Positions 26,509 to 34,510 of a DNA stretch of 56,767 bases are shown in pieces (position 1 is the first letter of the stretch; each line of letters opens with the position of its first letter). A program made the translations under genes and the position numbers. The stretch is from Planktothrix sp. FACHB-1365 (GTDB taxonomy: Bacteria > Cyanobacteriota > Cyanobacteriia > Cyanobacteriales > Microcoleaceae). The stretch is taken from assembly GCF_014697575.1 (NCBI RefSeq), contig NZ_JACJSC010000034.1, positions 1 through 56,767 of the forward strand, in the 5' to 3' direction. The notes below the pieces were generated by a model. That model searched no databases and was not told the DNA's origin. It worked only from the letters and a program-made list of their open reading frames with translations.

Positions 26509-28266
26509 CTAACGACAATTTTCCCACCAACAAGGATTTTGATCAATAAAATCCTCTAAAGCTTTATATTTGGGTGAAGTGGGTTGATAGACCGATTCTA
26601 AAGCTCCCCAACTGCCATATTTTGTCGGTTTACCGATATCAGCATAGTGCATAAATAAAGTTCCTCTAGCTTGTTTCCAATCTTGTAACAGTTGTAAATA
26701 AGTATCGTACATTTGCGGATTACGATTGAGTTGGATTAAGAAATTTGTCAAGCGTTCTTGTTGAGGATGTTTGCGATCGGCAACTAAATGTTGTCCTCCT
26801 TCATAAGCTACTAATGTTAATGATTTGGATTTAGCGACTTCTGCATGATACAAAAAAGTTTGATACTGATCAAGTAAACTATGTTGGTCTTTGGGGAGTA
26901 ATCCTCCTTTTTTTAACTGTTGAAAAGCTTGATTAATTCCTGTATCTCCCTGATTGATCCACGATTCAAGCGTACTACTATTCTCCAAATCTCCTAAAGA
27001 GCCATCAAAATAACCGGCGATCGCATAGGCATCAATCCCTTGATAACAGGGTTTATTGCCTTCGTTCACCCAATAGGGACAATCTAAAACTTTTTGTTCT
27101 GCTCCTTTTGAATTCGTTTGTGTAGAAATCACACAAATAACCCGATCAGCTTGAGTTCCAAATTCCCTTTTCCAAATTTCACACATTTGAGCCGTTCGCA
27201 TTCCATACCACTGACGAAAGGCATCTTTTTTATCTTTCCCCCATCGAGCTTGACCTTCTTCTAAGGCATAATGAGTTTGTTTAAAATTCCAATTCCAAAC
27301 TTCATTAGAAAACTCGATATAGACCTTTAAATTAGGATTTAATTCAGCTTTTACTTTCTGGGCAAAGTTTTGGATATATTCATCGGTTGCTTGATGGGGC
27401 ATATTAAACCAAGGCTCTGCTTGAACTTGATTGGCTAAAGCAATCATCACTTCTAAAGGAACTCCTGAACGTCTATAGGTTGCTGTTGCAGGTGTTGGTC
27501 TATTCTCCCACTCTTTTTGAGGAGAATGATTGGTTTGCATCCAATCCATAAATCGCAAAGTTCTAAATTTTTTAATTTTATCCAAAAAAACAGGATTAAA
27601 TTGTTCACCTTGTTGATAACGAGTTTGATCTTCTGCTTTAATTACCCGAATATTCCGAATATAATTTCCGGTTTGATTCGGATCAGTTGCAGCAATTACA
27701 ATTAACGCCCCATTTGATTTGGATAAATCAATTGTAATCACATCTTGTCCGGGTTTAGAAAGGTTAGAATCTTTTTGAGCGGCTAAACCATATTCTAACG
27801 TTCCTTCTCCCTCATAGAAAACAAGATATTGTCCAGAAATAGGAGTATCTTTAGGAATATCTTTAAATAACGTTGTTGCCACTTCAGTATAGCGGGGAGG
27901 ATCTTCAGGTTTAGGCAAGGATTTAACCCAACCTTGTTCATCTAAATCTAATTGCTCAGATTCTTCTGTATCCCATTCCCCTCGACAGTCTGATGTTTTT
28001 ACACTGCGACAGGTCGTGAACCACTGGCGGGAACCTTTAAAATAGTCAATAAATGCAAATTGAGTTGATGCAGTCCCTAAACCACTCAAATTAATGCCTA
28101 GAGGAGATTGAGAATTTGATAAACCTTGGCTGAATGCAACTCCTTTGAAACCATTCTGAGAATCATCAATCATTTTAGATATGATTATTCCTATTCCCAT
28201 AAAAACAATAAAAAATAATACAATATTTTTTTTAAACTTCAATTTTACTAAATTAAATATAAACAT
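26509..28266 (-). CDS. Membrane-anchored clan GH-A-like glycosidase of the polysaccharide cluster
   Basis: A 585-residue protein with one N-terminal membrane helix (NIVLFFIVFMGIGIIIS). The first third has beta-rich segments around LGINLSGLGTASTQFAFIDY. The remainder resembles a (beta/alpha)8 barrel: VYIEFSNEVWNWNF at about 335 contains the Asn-Glu pair of clan GH-A acid/base catalysts, and LVAYEGGQHLV at about 490 could hold the nucleophile Glu. Similar proteins are sometimes annotated as cellulose-binding, but no binding module is evident. A role in trimming or releasing the exported polymer is inferred from the cluster. Confidence 0.65.
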   Translation of the reverse strand: MFIFNLVKLKFKKNIVLFFIVFMGIGIIISKMIDDSQNGFKGVAFSQGLSNSQSPLGINLSGLGTASTQFAFIDYFKGSRQWFTTCRSVKTSDCRGEWDTEESEQLDLDEQGWVKSLPKPEDPPRYTEVATTLFKDIPKDTPISGQYLVFYEGEGTLEYGLAAQKDSNLSKPGQDVITIDLSKSNGALIVIAATDPNQTGNYIRNIRVIKAEDQTRYQQGEQFNPVFLDKIKKFRTLRFMDWMQTNHSPQKEWENRPTPATATYRRSGVPLEVMIALANQVQAEPWFNMPHQATDEYIQNFAQKVKAELNPNLKVYIEFSNEVWNWNFKQTHYALEEGQARWGKDKKDAFRQWYGMRTAQMCEIWKREFGTQADRVICVISTQTNSKGAEQKVLDCPYWVNEGNKPCYQGIDAYAIAGYFDGSLGDLENSSTLESWINQGDTGINQAFQQLKKGGLLPKDQHSLLDQYQTFLYHAEVAKSKSLTLVAYEGGQHLVADRKHPQQERLTNFLIQLNRNPQMYDTYLQLLQDWKQARGTLFMHYADIGKPTKYGSWGALESVYQPTSPKYKALEDFIDQNPCWWENCR

Positions 28267-28329
28267 GATTAATTCCTTTAAATATTTTTTTAACCGTTAA
28301 ATTATTAATGCTTAATGGCTTAGAAAGAT

Positions 28330-29937
28330 CTAGTTTTTTTTGCGATTGAGCTTAGGAATAGTGGCACTAGGTTTTGCAGAAATCGGAATCGGTCGAGACT
28401 TTCGGCGATTAAGCTTAAGCAGACTGACACTAGGTTTTGCAGAAATCGGAATCGGTCGAGACTTTCTGGGATTGACTTTAGGAATAGACTTAACAGTTTT
28501 AGTAGTCATTAGAAGCGGTGTAGCCGGGATTTTTTGATTTTCTGTCCCCTGGCTATTAATCGTATTGCTAGAACCAGCAACAGAGGAATTGAATTCTTGG
28601 GGATTGGGGTTCATCAATAACCCAGCTAAACCCCCACTCGCTAGGGTAAAAACGGGATTATATTGATCATTTAAGAGGTTATCTAGTACATATAAAACGG
28701 TAACTACACTGATAACGGAGGCTCCTGCAATCTGGGGACGAAACCAGGTTTTAGCCGGATATCGAAATAGTGAAAACGTCAGCGCGGGAAGCAAAGACGT
28801 TCCAAAGATGCCGATCACCCCGAAGACCCCATTAATCCCATAGGCAATAATCCACAAACTATCAGTAACGGAAATATCTTTCCTTTCTCCTGTAGATTCA
28901 CTATAGATATAAATCCGATTTCTTCCCCACCCTGCCCAACCAAACCACATCCGTTCTCTTGCTTTTTCAACTAATTTTTCTTCATTGTTAAATCTAAACT
29001 CTAAAGATTGCGCTCGTTCAGGGCCCGCTATGTCATTTGCAACCTGAACAATTTTATCTGCTTTTTCTCCGGTAAAGTTCCCCGTGACCCCTAAATAGAG
29101 ATAAAAAGATAACAGTAAAATTAACAGTATCTTGGGAAAACTGTTGTTTAGGAATTTGGAACAATATAAAATGATGATTCCCAAAATCATATAAATATAA
29201 GCCCCTGTAGAACGAACTAAAAGATGAGTGATATATAGCCCAATAAACCAAAGGTTCATAGGAATATCCAAGAACTTTTTTAAGGCTCCTGATTGCCACA
29301 ACCACAGGGCAATTAACGTGGCTGCCATCATCCACATTCCCACGCTTAAACCATGCTTCATAAAAACACTAGGTCTATATCCTCCTAAACGGTAAGATTG
29401 AGAAAACTGGTTAATGCCATGATAGCCATACACTATCCGATGCAGTTGGGGACTAATAAAGTTTTCTACTAAGCATAAAGGTGCGTAAATAATCCCACTA
29501 ATAAAAATACCCACTGCTAATTGGTGTAGACCTTTAAAACTATTGAGATATAAGCGACCTAAAAAGTAAGGAATACCATACTCAATAATTTGGTCTACAG
29601 TTGCTGACAATCCATCATAGGAGCCTAAATCATTGGTTATCGATGAAATAAAAGGACTAATACACCAAATCAGCATGGGGATGTCTAGCCATCCAAATTT
29701 AAAAGTACGGAAGGTTTGGCGATGATACAAATAAGTTGCCAGCAGAATGCTGTAACTGGTGGCTGTAGCGCGATTATAATCGGGAAAACCGGGGAAGGAA
29801 AATGAAGTACGCTGGGGAAGGAACAGCCACGCCAGAATAAAACTGATCACCACTGCTCTATCGGTTGGAAACCGTTTAAATAAAAATAGAACAGTGGGCA
29901 GCAAGATTAATAAAGCGAATTGGGCTTGGGGTGTCAT
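28330..29937 (-). CDS. Wzy-like O-antigen/exopolysaccharide polymerase
   Basis: A 535-residue protein with 10-12 hydrophobic helices and a large central loop (about 280-345, with FRFNNEEKLVEKARERMWFG WAGWGR). This is the layout of O-antigen ligase/polymerase proteins that join lipid-linked repeat units on the periplasmic face. The soluble C-terminal tail holds two exact 21-residue repeats around RKSRPIPISAKPS and is very basic. The flanking flippase, glycosyltransferase and sulfotransferase genes support a polymerase role, which sequence alone cannot separate from a ligase. Confidence 0.75.
   Translation of the reverse strand: MTPQAQFALLILLPTVLFLFKRFPTDRAVVISFILAWLFLPQRTSFSFPGFPDYNRATATSYSILLATYLYHRQTFRTFKFGWLDIPMLIWCISPFISSITNDLGSYDGLSATVDQIIEYGIPYFLGRLYLNSFKGLHQLAVGIFISGIIYAPLCLVENFISPQLHRIVYGYHGINQFSQSYRLGGYRPSVFMKHGLSVGMWMMAATLIALWLWQSGALKKFLDIPMNLWFIGLYITHLLVRSTGAYIYMILGIIILYCSKFLNNSFPKILLILLLSFYLYLGVTGNFTGEKADKIVQVANDIAGPERAQSLEFRFNNEEKLVEKARERMWFGWAGWGRNRIYIYSESTGERKDISVTDSLWIIAYGINGVFGVIGIFGTSLLPALTFSLFRYPAKTWFRPQIAGASVISVVTVLYVLDNLLNDQYNPVFTLASGGLAGLLMNPNPQEFNSSVAGSSNTINSQGTENQKIPATPLLMTTKTVKSIPKVNPRKSRPIPISAKPSVSLLKLNRRKSRPIPISAKPSATIPKLNRKKN
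28365..28465 (-). repeat. 63-bp tandem repeat in the polymerase tail
   Basis: An identical 38-base run occurs at 28365-28402 and 28428-28465 (period 63), encoding the SRPIPISAKPS repeat. Exact identity suggests a recent duplication within the gene. Confidence 0.9.
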
Positions 29938-29988
29938 AAATGGAGTGAATAATTTCTGGTATTTATAAAATTTTTAGACATCCCCTAA

Positions 29989-30816
29989 TTAGGATTTGTG
30001 GTTAATAGCTTTGCCCAGATCAAAAATAATGGGCGGAATGAATTTTTTTACCAGAGTTTTCAAGGGAACTGGAGAAGGTTTCGAGTTTAAATTATCCTCA
30101 GGTCGGGCTTGGAATACCGTCGAATGAGTGCCAGAAATTTCTTCAGGAGGACGACCATTCGTGTAGTAATAAAGGGCTAATGATTTGCGAGTTATTCCCT
30201 CTGGACAAGTTAAAGGGTCAGGATGACCATGATACGAAAAGTCTGAGGTACTGAAGATTACACACCGATTAAAAATGGGAAGAATTTTTTTAATACAGTG
30301 GGTCATTTCTCGATCCCACATTTCAAAATGACCCCCATATTCTTCTTGCCAATTTTTATTTAAATAGATGAGCATATTTAAGCGCCGATCTAAACCAAAA
30401 CCTTTATGTTTATTAAAGTCAACGTGCATTTTTAAAAATCCTCCCCTTTCAATTTGGTGAAGTCCTCCACCTTGAAAGTAAGGATCAGGAATAATTCCTG
30501 AAATTCCCGTAAGTTTTTCTAAAAATTTGAGGAAAACGGAAGAATTTAATTGATAGAGTAAAAACCGGGTGGCTTCACCCATTTGCAGTTCGGAGGTAGA
30601 AGCTAACTTTTTTTCAGCCGCTGCATCAAATTGTCTCCAATTGATTTGTCCGGGTTTAGGAAATTCTTCCAATATTTCATCTAAGACCGATTCGGGAAGA
30701 AAATTATCAATAACAATATGGGGAAAGGGTTCCGCTTCAGCGTAGGATTTCCAATGATTTTCGGCTAAATCGTTTAACTTGTTTAAATCCAGACAAAAGC
30801 TTAAGGATTGTGTCAT
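29989..30816 (-). CDS. 2-oxoglutarate/Fe(II)-dependent oxygenase
   Basis: A 275-residue protein starting at ATG 30816, with CTAGGAGAAAA upstream; a longer frame to 30882 would overlap the sulfotransferase. It has the cupin-fold iron site HxD in FLKMHVDFNKH and the distal His in DFSYHGHPDPL. The 2-oxoglutarate-binding Arg is in ITRKSLALYYY. This layout is that of prolyl-hydroxylase-like enzymes also found in glycan clusters. The substrate is unknown; hydroxylation or oxidation of a sugar or lipid carrier is inferred from its place between sulfotransferase and polymerase genes. Confidence 0.85.
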   Translation of the reverse strand: MTQSLSFCLDLNKLNDLAENHWKSYAEAEPFPHIVIDNFLPESVLDEILEEFPKPGQINWRQFDAAAEKKLASTSELQMGEATRFLLYQLNSSVFLKFLEKLTGISGIIPDPYFQGGGLHQIERGGFLKMHVDFNKHKGFGLDRRLNMLIYLNKNWQEEYGGHFEMWDREMTHCIKKILPIFNRCVIFSTSDFSYHGHPDPLTCPEGITRKSLALYYYTNGRPPEEISGTHSTVFQARPEDNLNSKPSPVPLKTLVKKFIPPIIFDLGKAINHKS

Positions 30817-30854
30817 GATTTTTCTCCTAGAGTTAATGATTGAAAATGTCGATT

Positions 30855-31739
30855 TTAACGGTTCCAGTGAGATAAGTCCCAATTTAAAAATTCAGCGAGT
30901 TGCTGGTTGGGTTGTCGAAATTTTTCTAATAACATTTGGCGAGTTTCGGCCAGCATGGGAGGGGGCATATATTGTTGGGATTTCCATTGTTGGTATTTGG
31001 CACGGCGTAGCCATTGGTAGGCTTGATCCTTCCAGGATTTGGGAAAGAAAGCTTTTAACTGCTCAAACCCTGGAATTTTGTTGAAGGAAGAGGTCATTTT
31101 TTTCCTTACAAACCATTCTGAATCATCCTCGGCTTTATTGGCAACAATGGTACTTTCCTCGGTCAAATTAATCTGGGGATCAGCACCGATAAACGTGAGA
31201 ATTTGGCAAATCGTCTCGTGAGGTCGTTGAATTAAGTCTTCCATGGGCAGGAAGAGGAATGACTCACGGGGATAAAATTTCAGATACTGTTCGATTTGAT
31301 AGAAATAAAAACTACTGTCAATAAATTCACTTTGTTTGACAATGGTTTCTTCAAAGGTTTTTTCCACCGCTAATTCTGGTTTATGGCGAGCTCCTTTAAA
31401 GCGATGAATGTAGAACGAATAGGCCCGGTCTACGGGATGCCTCATAATATAAATCAGTTTCACCTCGGGTAAAGCTTTGACTAGACGTTCTACCGTATGG
31501 GGATATTGTTGTAAGCGGGAATAGGTCGTTGAGGCTTCACCACAAATTTGATCAGGTTTTGCTTGACCAAATAAGGATTCATACCAGTCCATTCCTCGAT
31601 CATAGTGAGTATCTACAGAAAAGAAGTCCGGTTCTTTTGGAGTAGACATAAAGATCTGGGGATGGCGACACAAATATTGATAGAGTGTTGTTGTTCCCGA
31701 TTTAGCTGCACCGATGATGATAAATTGGGGTTTAATCAT
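30855..31739 (-). CDS. Sulfotransferase
   Basis: A 294-residue PAPS-dependent sulfotransferase. It has the 5' loop IIGAAKSGTTTLYQYL at 7-22, KEPDFFSVDTHYDRG at about 36, CGEASTTYSR near 66 and the 3' segment LIYIMRHPVDRAYSFYIHR at about 95. It is distinct from the sulfotransferase at 24601-25467 (KSGTTT against KCATST in the loop), so the polymer may be sulfated at two positions. It is followed by the 2OG oxygenase. Confidence 0.92.
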   Translation of the reverse strand: MIKPQFIIIGAAKSGTTTLYQYLCRHPQIFMSTPKEPDFFSVDTHYDRGMDWYESLFGQAKPDQICGEASTTYSRLQQYPHTVERLVKALPEVKLIYIMRHPVDRAYSFYIHRFKGARHKPELAVEKTFEETIVKQSEFIDSSFYFYQIEQYLKFYPRESFLFLPMEDLIQRPHETICQILTFIGADPQINLTEESTIVANKAEDDSEWFVRKKMTSSFNKIPGFEQLKAFFPKSWKDQAYQWLRRAKYQQWKSQQYMPPPMLAETRQMLLEKFRQPNQQLAEFLNWDLSHWNR

Positions 31740-31817
31740 TAGAAAACACCTCTGATCAAGAAATTACTGACTGTAGCTTATAGTGATTTCTGAACAAGTA
31801 TTGGCACGATTTCTCAA

Positions 31818-33158
31818 TTATAAAATTTGAGCAAAAGGCAATCCTAGACCTAGTTGATATCGCAACCCAAGTACCGTGATGAGTAAGAGTATCAACAATA
31901 AACTGGCCTCCAAATCTTGCTTAATTAGAGAAACTTTGTTTTTCCAAAGTCCATAATTAACGACTATATAGTAAGGAATATCATTACAAGTAATCGTAAT
32001 AATAATTCCTAAAAAATTAAAATGTTTAAAAGACCAAGGTAACAAGATGATCATATAACAAAATTTTAAGAAGTATCCGATCGTAGAATATTGGGGTTTT
32101 CCCTGCGCATATAAAATTTTATCCAGAGTTGAACAAAGTACAATAGGCCATAATCCCAAAGAAAGGATAGGTAACATCCAGGCTGCTTCTTGATATCTAT
32201 TATCATATAAAGCTAAAATAATGAGGTCTCCCAAGCCAAATAAAACGGTAATCAGTAAACTGAGTCCTATCAGGATAACCCAACGTTTTCTTAAAAGTTT
32301 TTTTCTTAAATCCTCCCTAGGAAGATCCATTTGTTTAGAAAAGACGGGAAAGAGAACTTGACTACTGATTTTGTTCATCAGTTGTCTTGGTAAGTCGGCT
32401 AAGGCATAAGCAACTGTATAGATGGCTAATGTTTCTAAGGATATTAATTTACCCAAAATAAGGCGATCACTTTGAGTTGCTAAAAAAGTCATTGCCGTGG
32501 AGAGAAAAATCCACCGACCAAAGGAAAAGATTTCCTCAAGGGCTTTTTTATCCCAAGCAAAACGGTTGGGACTGCCTTCATTCAAGAGATGACTTCTAAT
32601 TAAACCCAAGAACGAACCGACAAGTGTTCCACTCATTAAAGCCCAGATTGTAGGATTAATCCAAGCCCAAATAATCATAATACTGAGGCTTGTAACTTGA
32701 ACAAAAAAATCGTAGATGATCAGTCTATTTAATGCTAAGTTACGGTTTAAAGTTGCTAAAGCTGTTGAGTTAAAACCCGATAGAACTGTTCCAAAACCAA
32801 TAATAGGCATAATCCACAACAGTTTGGGTTCATTATAGAATTGAGATGCAGACCCAGCAAGAAGGCAACATCCTACCCATAATGTAAAACCTCTGAACAC
32901 TTGTAATGTCCAGGCTGTATTCAAAAAATCAGGATCATCTCCCCGTTGACTACGGATAATACTAGGGCGAATTCCAATATCTGAAAATAGGTTAAGACCT
33001 ATAATAAAGGTATTAACTAATGCCATCAAACCAAATAATTCAGGGACTAGAAGACGAGTAAGGATTAGGTTTCCCCCAAATCGTAAGACTTGGCTACCTC
33101 CATAGCCGAAGAGAGTCCAAATTGTACCTTGAATTGCTTGTTTACTAAGAGATACCAT
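31818..33158 (-). CDS. Wzx-like polysaccharide flippase
   Basis: A 446-residue membrane protein with about 12-14 hydrophobic helices. It starts VSLSKQAIQGTIWTLFGYGG, then RFGGNLILTRLLVPELFGLMALV, the MATE/MOP superfamily pattern of lipid-linked oligosaccharide flippases. It is the first gene of the minus-strand cluster in transcription order, so the promoter for the cluster is probably just above 33158. It would move sulfated or unsulfated repeat units to the periplasmic face for the Wzy-like protein. Confidence 0.9.
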   Translation of the reverse strand: MVSLSKQAIQGTIWTLFGYGGSQVLRFGGNLILTRLLVPELFGLMALVNTFIIGLNLFSDIGIRPSIIRSQRGDDPDFLNTAWTLQVFRGFTLWVGCCLLAGSASQFYNEPKLLWIMPIIGFGTVLSGFNSTALATLNRNLALNRLIIYDFFVQVTSLSIMIIWAWINPTIWALMSGTLVGSFLGLIRSHLLNEGSPNRFAWDKKALEEIFSFGRWIFLSTAMTFLATQSDRLILGKLISLETLAIYTVAYALADLPRQLMNKISSQVLFPVFSKQMDLPREDLRKKLLRKRWVILIGLSLLITVLFGLGDLIILALYDNRYQEAAWMLPILSLGLWPIVLCSTLDKILYAQGKPQYSTIGYFLKFCYMIILLPWSFKHFNFLGIIITITCNDIPYYIVVNYGLWKNKVSLIKQDLEASLLLILLLITVLGLRYQLGLGLPFAQIL

Positions 33159-33520
33159 GAGGATGTTAACCGTAAATAGGTTTTGGAAACAGGAGATTTA
33201 AAAATGTTAGCCTTTAGCATTGAGTGGGTTTGAAATACCTATCCTTATAAATTCCTTGGATCTGATGGTGCAATATCTTTATCCCTAAGTTCAAAATTAT
33301 GAGCTAAAATGAGGTTATTCTAGGTCTATCTTTAGATAGAGTTGTGTACAATTTTTGACGTGAAACTTCAAATACTATAGTGTTTAGAATAGAACTACTT
33401 GAGGTAATTATGCCACGATTATAGATGAACTTTATCAAACTTTTACATTTTTCTTTAAAAAAGCAGAACTTCCTGTTTATAGTTTTACTTTCCGTGAAAA
33501 ATATTTTACACATTGTCCTT
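33159..33520. other. Intergenic region before the polysaccharide cluster
   Basis: AT-rich sequence without a convincing gene; overlapping short frames on both strands are not supported. It likely contains the promoter for the flippase gene. Confidence 0.5.
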
Positions 33521-33556
33521 AAAAAAAAAGGTACAGATGAACTGTACCCTTTTTTT
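33521..33556 (-). terminator. Rho-independent terminator of the DUF7219 gene
   Basis: GGTACA and TGTACC form a stem around GATGAAC, flanked by A9 on one side and T7 on the other. On the minus strand the hairpin lies about 25 bases after the stop of the gene at 33578-33811. The T tract serves either direction. Confidence 0.85.
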
Positions 33557-33577
33557 GATGACTCTAAATTCAGGCTG

Positions 33578-33811
33578 TTATCCCGCTTTTTTGCCAATTC
33601 CCAGATGTTGTTTACTTTCTCGAAGTTGTTCCCATAAGGTTTCAATTTGTACATAAGATTCTTCTACCGAAAGTTTCCCACTGGTTTGCAAGCCAACAAT
33701 AAAGTTGACCTTCTGAGCAAATTCCTGCAAATTAGCATTAAACACAACATTTTCAGGGGTTGCATTTCCTCGATAACGAGAACTCCAGTAAAACGAACCT
33801 CGGTTGGTCAT
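33578..33811 (-). CDS. DUF7219-like conserved cyanobacterial protein
   Basis: A 77-residue soluble protein: MTNRGSFYWSSRYRGNATPE at the start, NANLQEFAQKVNFIVGLQT in the centre and a Leu-rich acidic helix SYVQIETLWEQLRESKQHLG. I recall this family (N-terminus WSSRxRGNATPENVVFNANLQEF) as strictly conserved in cyanobacteria but of unknown function. It has its own terminator and is monocistronic. Confidence 0.75.
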   Translation of the reverse strand: MTNRGSFYWSSRYRGNATPENVVFNANLQEFAQKVNFIVGLQTSGKLSVEESYVQIETLWEQLRESKQHLGIGKKAG

Positions 33812-34091
33812 CCTTTTTACTCTCCAGTGTACACCATTATTTATTTTGACATAAAATGTCAGATTTCAGAATTGATTTTAAAAGTATACCTTGATACTTT
33901 AATTATAGCCCTATTCAGTTCAGTTCTGAGAGTTAAACAAAATATAGTTATATGTCTTAAGATTGAAATTAATATTAAGAATTGAAGTGTTTAAGGTCAT
34001 CTAAACAAAATGCTCTTTCAAGGCTGTTAAAAAAGATACAGCCCATTCCCCTTTTTTCCCCAATAGGATGCCGTTGAGCTACCTTCTACCT

Positions 34092-34433
34092 TCAATCACA
34101 ACTTTTGTGGGATGTTATGATAGAACTAAGATGCTGGTATTGCACCAAATATTCTTCTAAAACTGCAAATTGGCTACAGTTGAGACTATAGTAAATCCAT
34201 CGTCCTTCTTGACGACTCCGAACTAATCGTGCTTCTTTCAAAATTTTTAAGTGAAAAGACAATTTAGACTGAGGAACGTTTAATTGTTCACAGAGTTCGC
34301 ACACACATAATTCTTGTTCCCGCAATAGTTCAATTACTTTCAAACGCAAAGAATCAGATAGCGCGTGGAAACCCCCGATTATTAGGGGGTTAGGGGTGGG
34401 AACTTCTGTTGACACAATCAACGGTTTTGCCAT
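34092..34433 (-). CDS. ArsR-family metalloid-responsive repressor
   Basis: A winged-helix regulator of about 113 residues from ATG 34433 (MAKPLIVS, with GTAGGAG upstream); longer starts at 34460 and 34472 are possible. The recognition region is SDSLRLKVIELL, then ELCVCELCEQL, LNVPQSKLSFHLKILKEA and GRWIYYSLN. ELCVCELC contains the alpha3 Cys-Val-Cys-x2-Cys site used by classical ArsR proteins to sense arsenite or antimonite. No ars resistance genes are in the window; it follows the CobN-like gene on the same strand after 77 bases. Confidence 0.88.
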   Translation of the reverse strand: MAKPLIVSTEVPTPNPLIIGGFHALSDSLRLKVIELLREQELCVCELCEQLNVPQSKLSFHLKILKEARLVRSRQEGRWIYYSLNCSQFAVLEEYLVQYQHLSSIITSHKSCD

Positions 34434-34510
34434 TATCAAGAAATCTCCTACATCTGCCATTATTGCTACCACTGATCAATTTTAAACGGCGATCTCAAAA
34501 ATGGTACACA

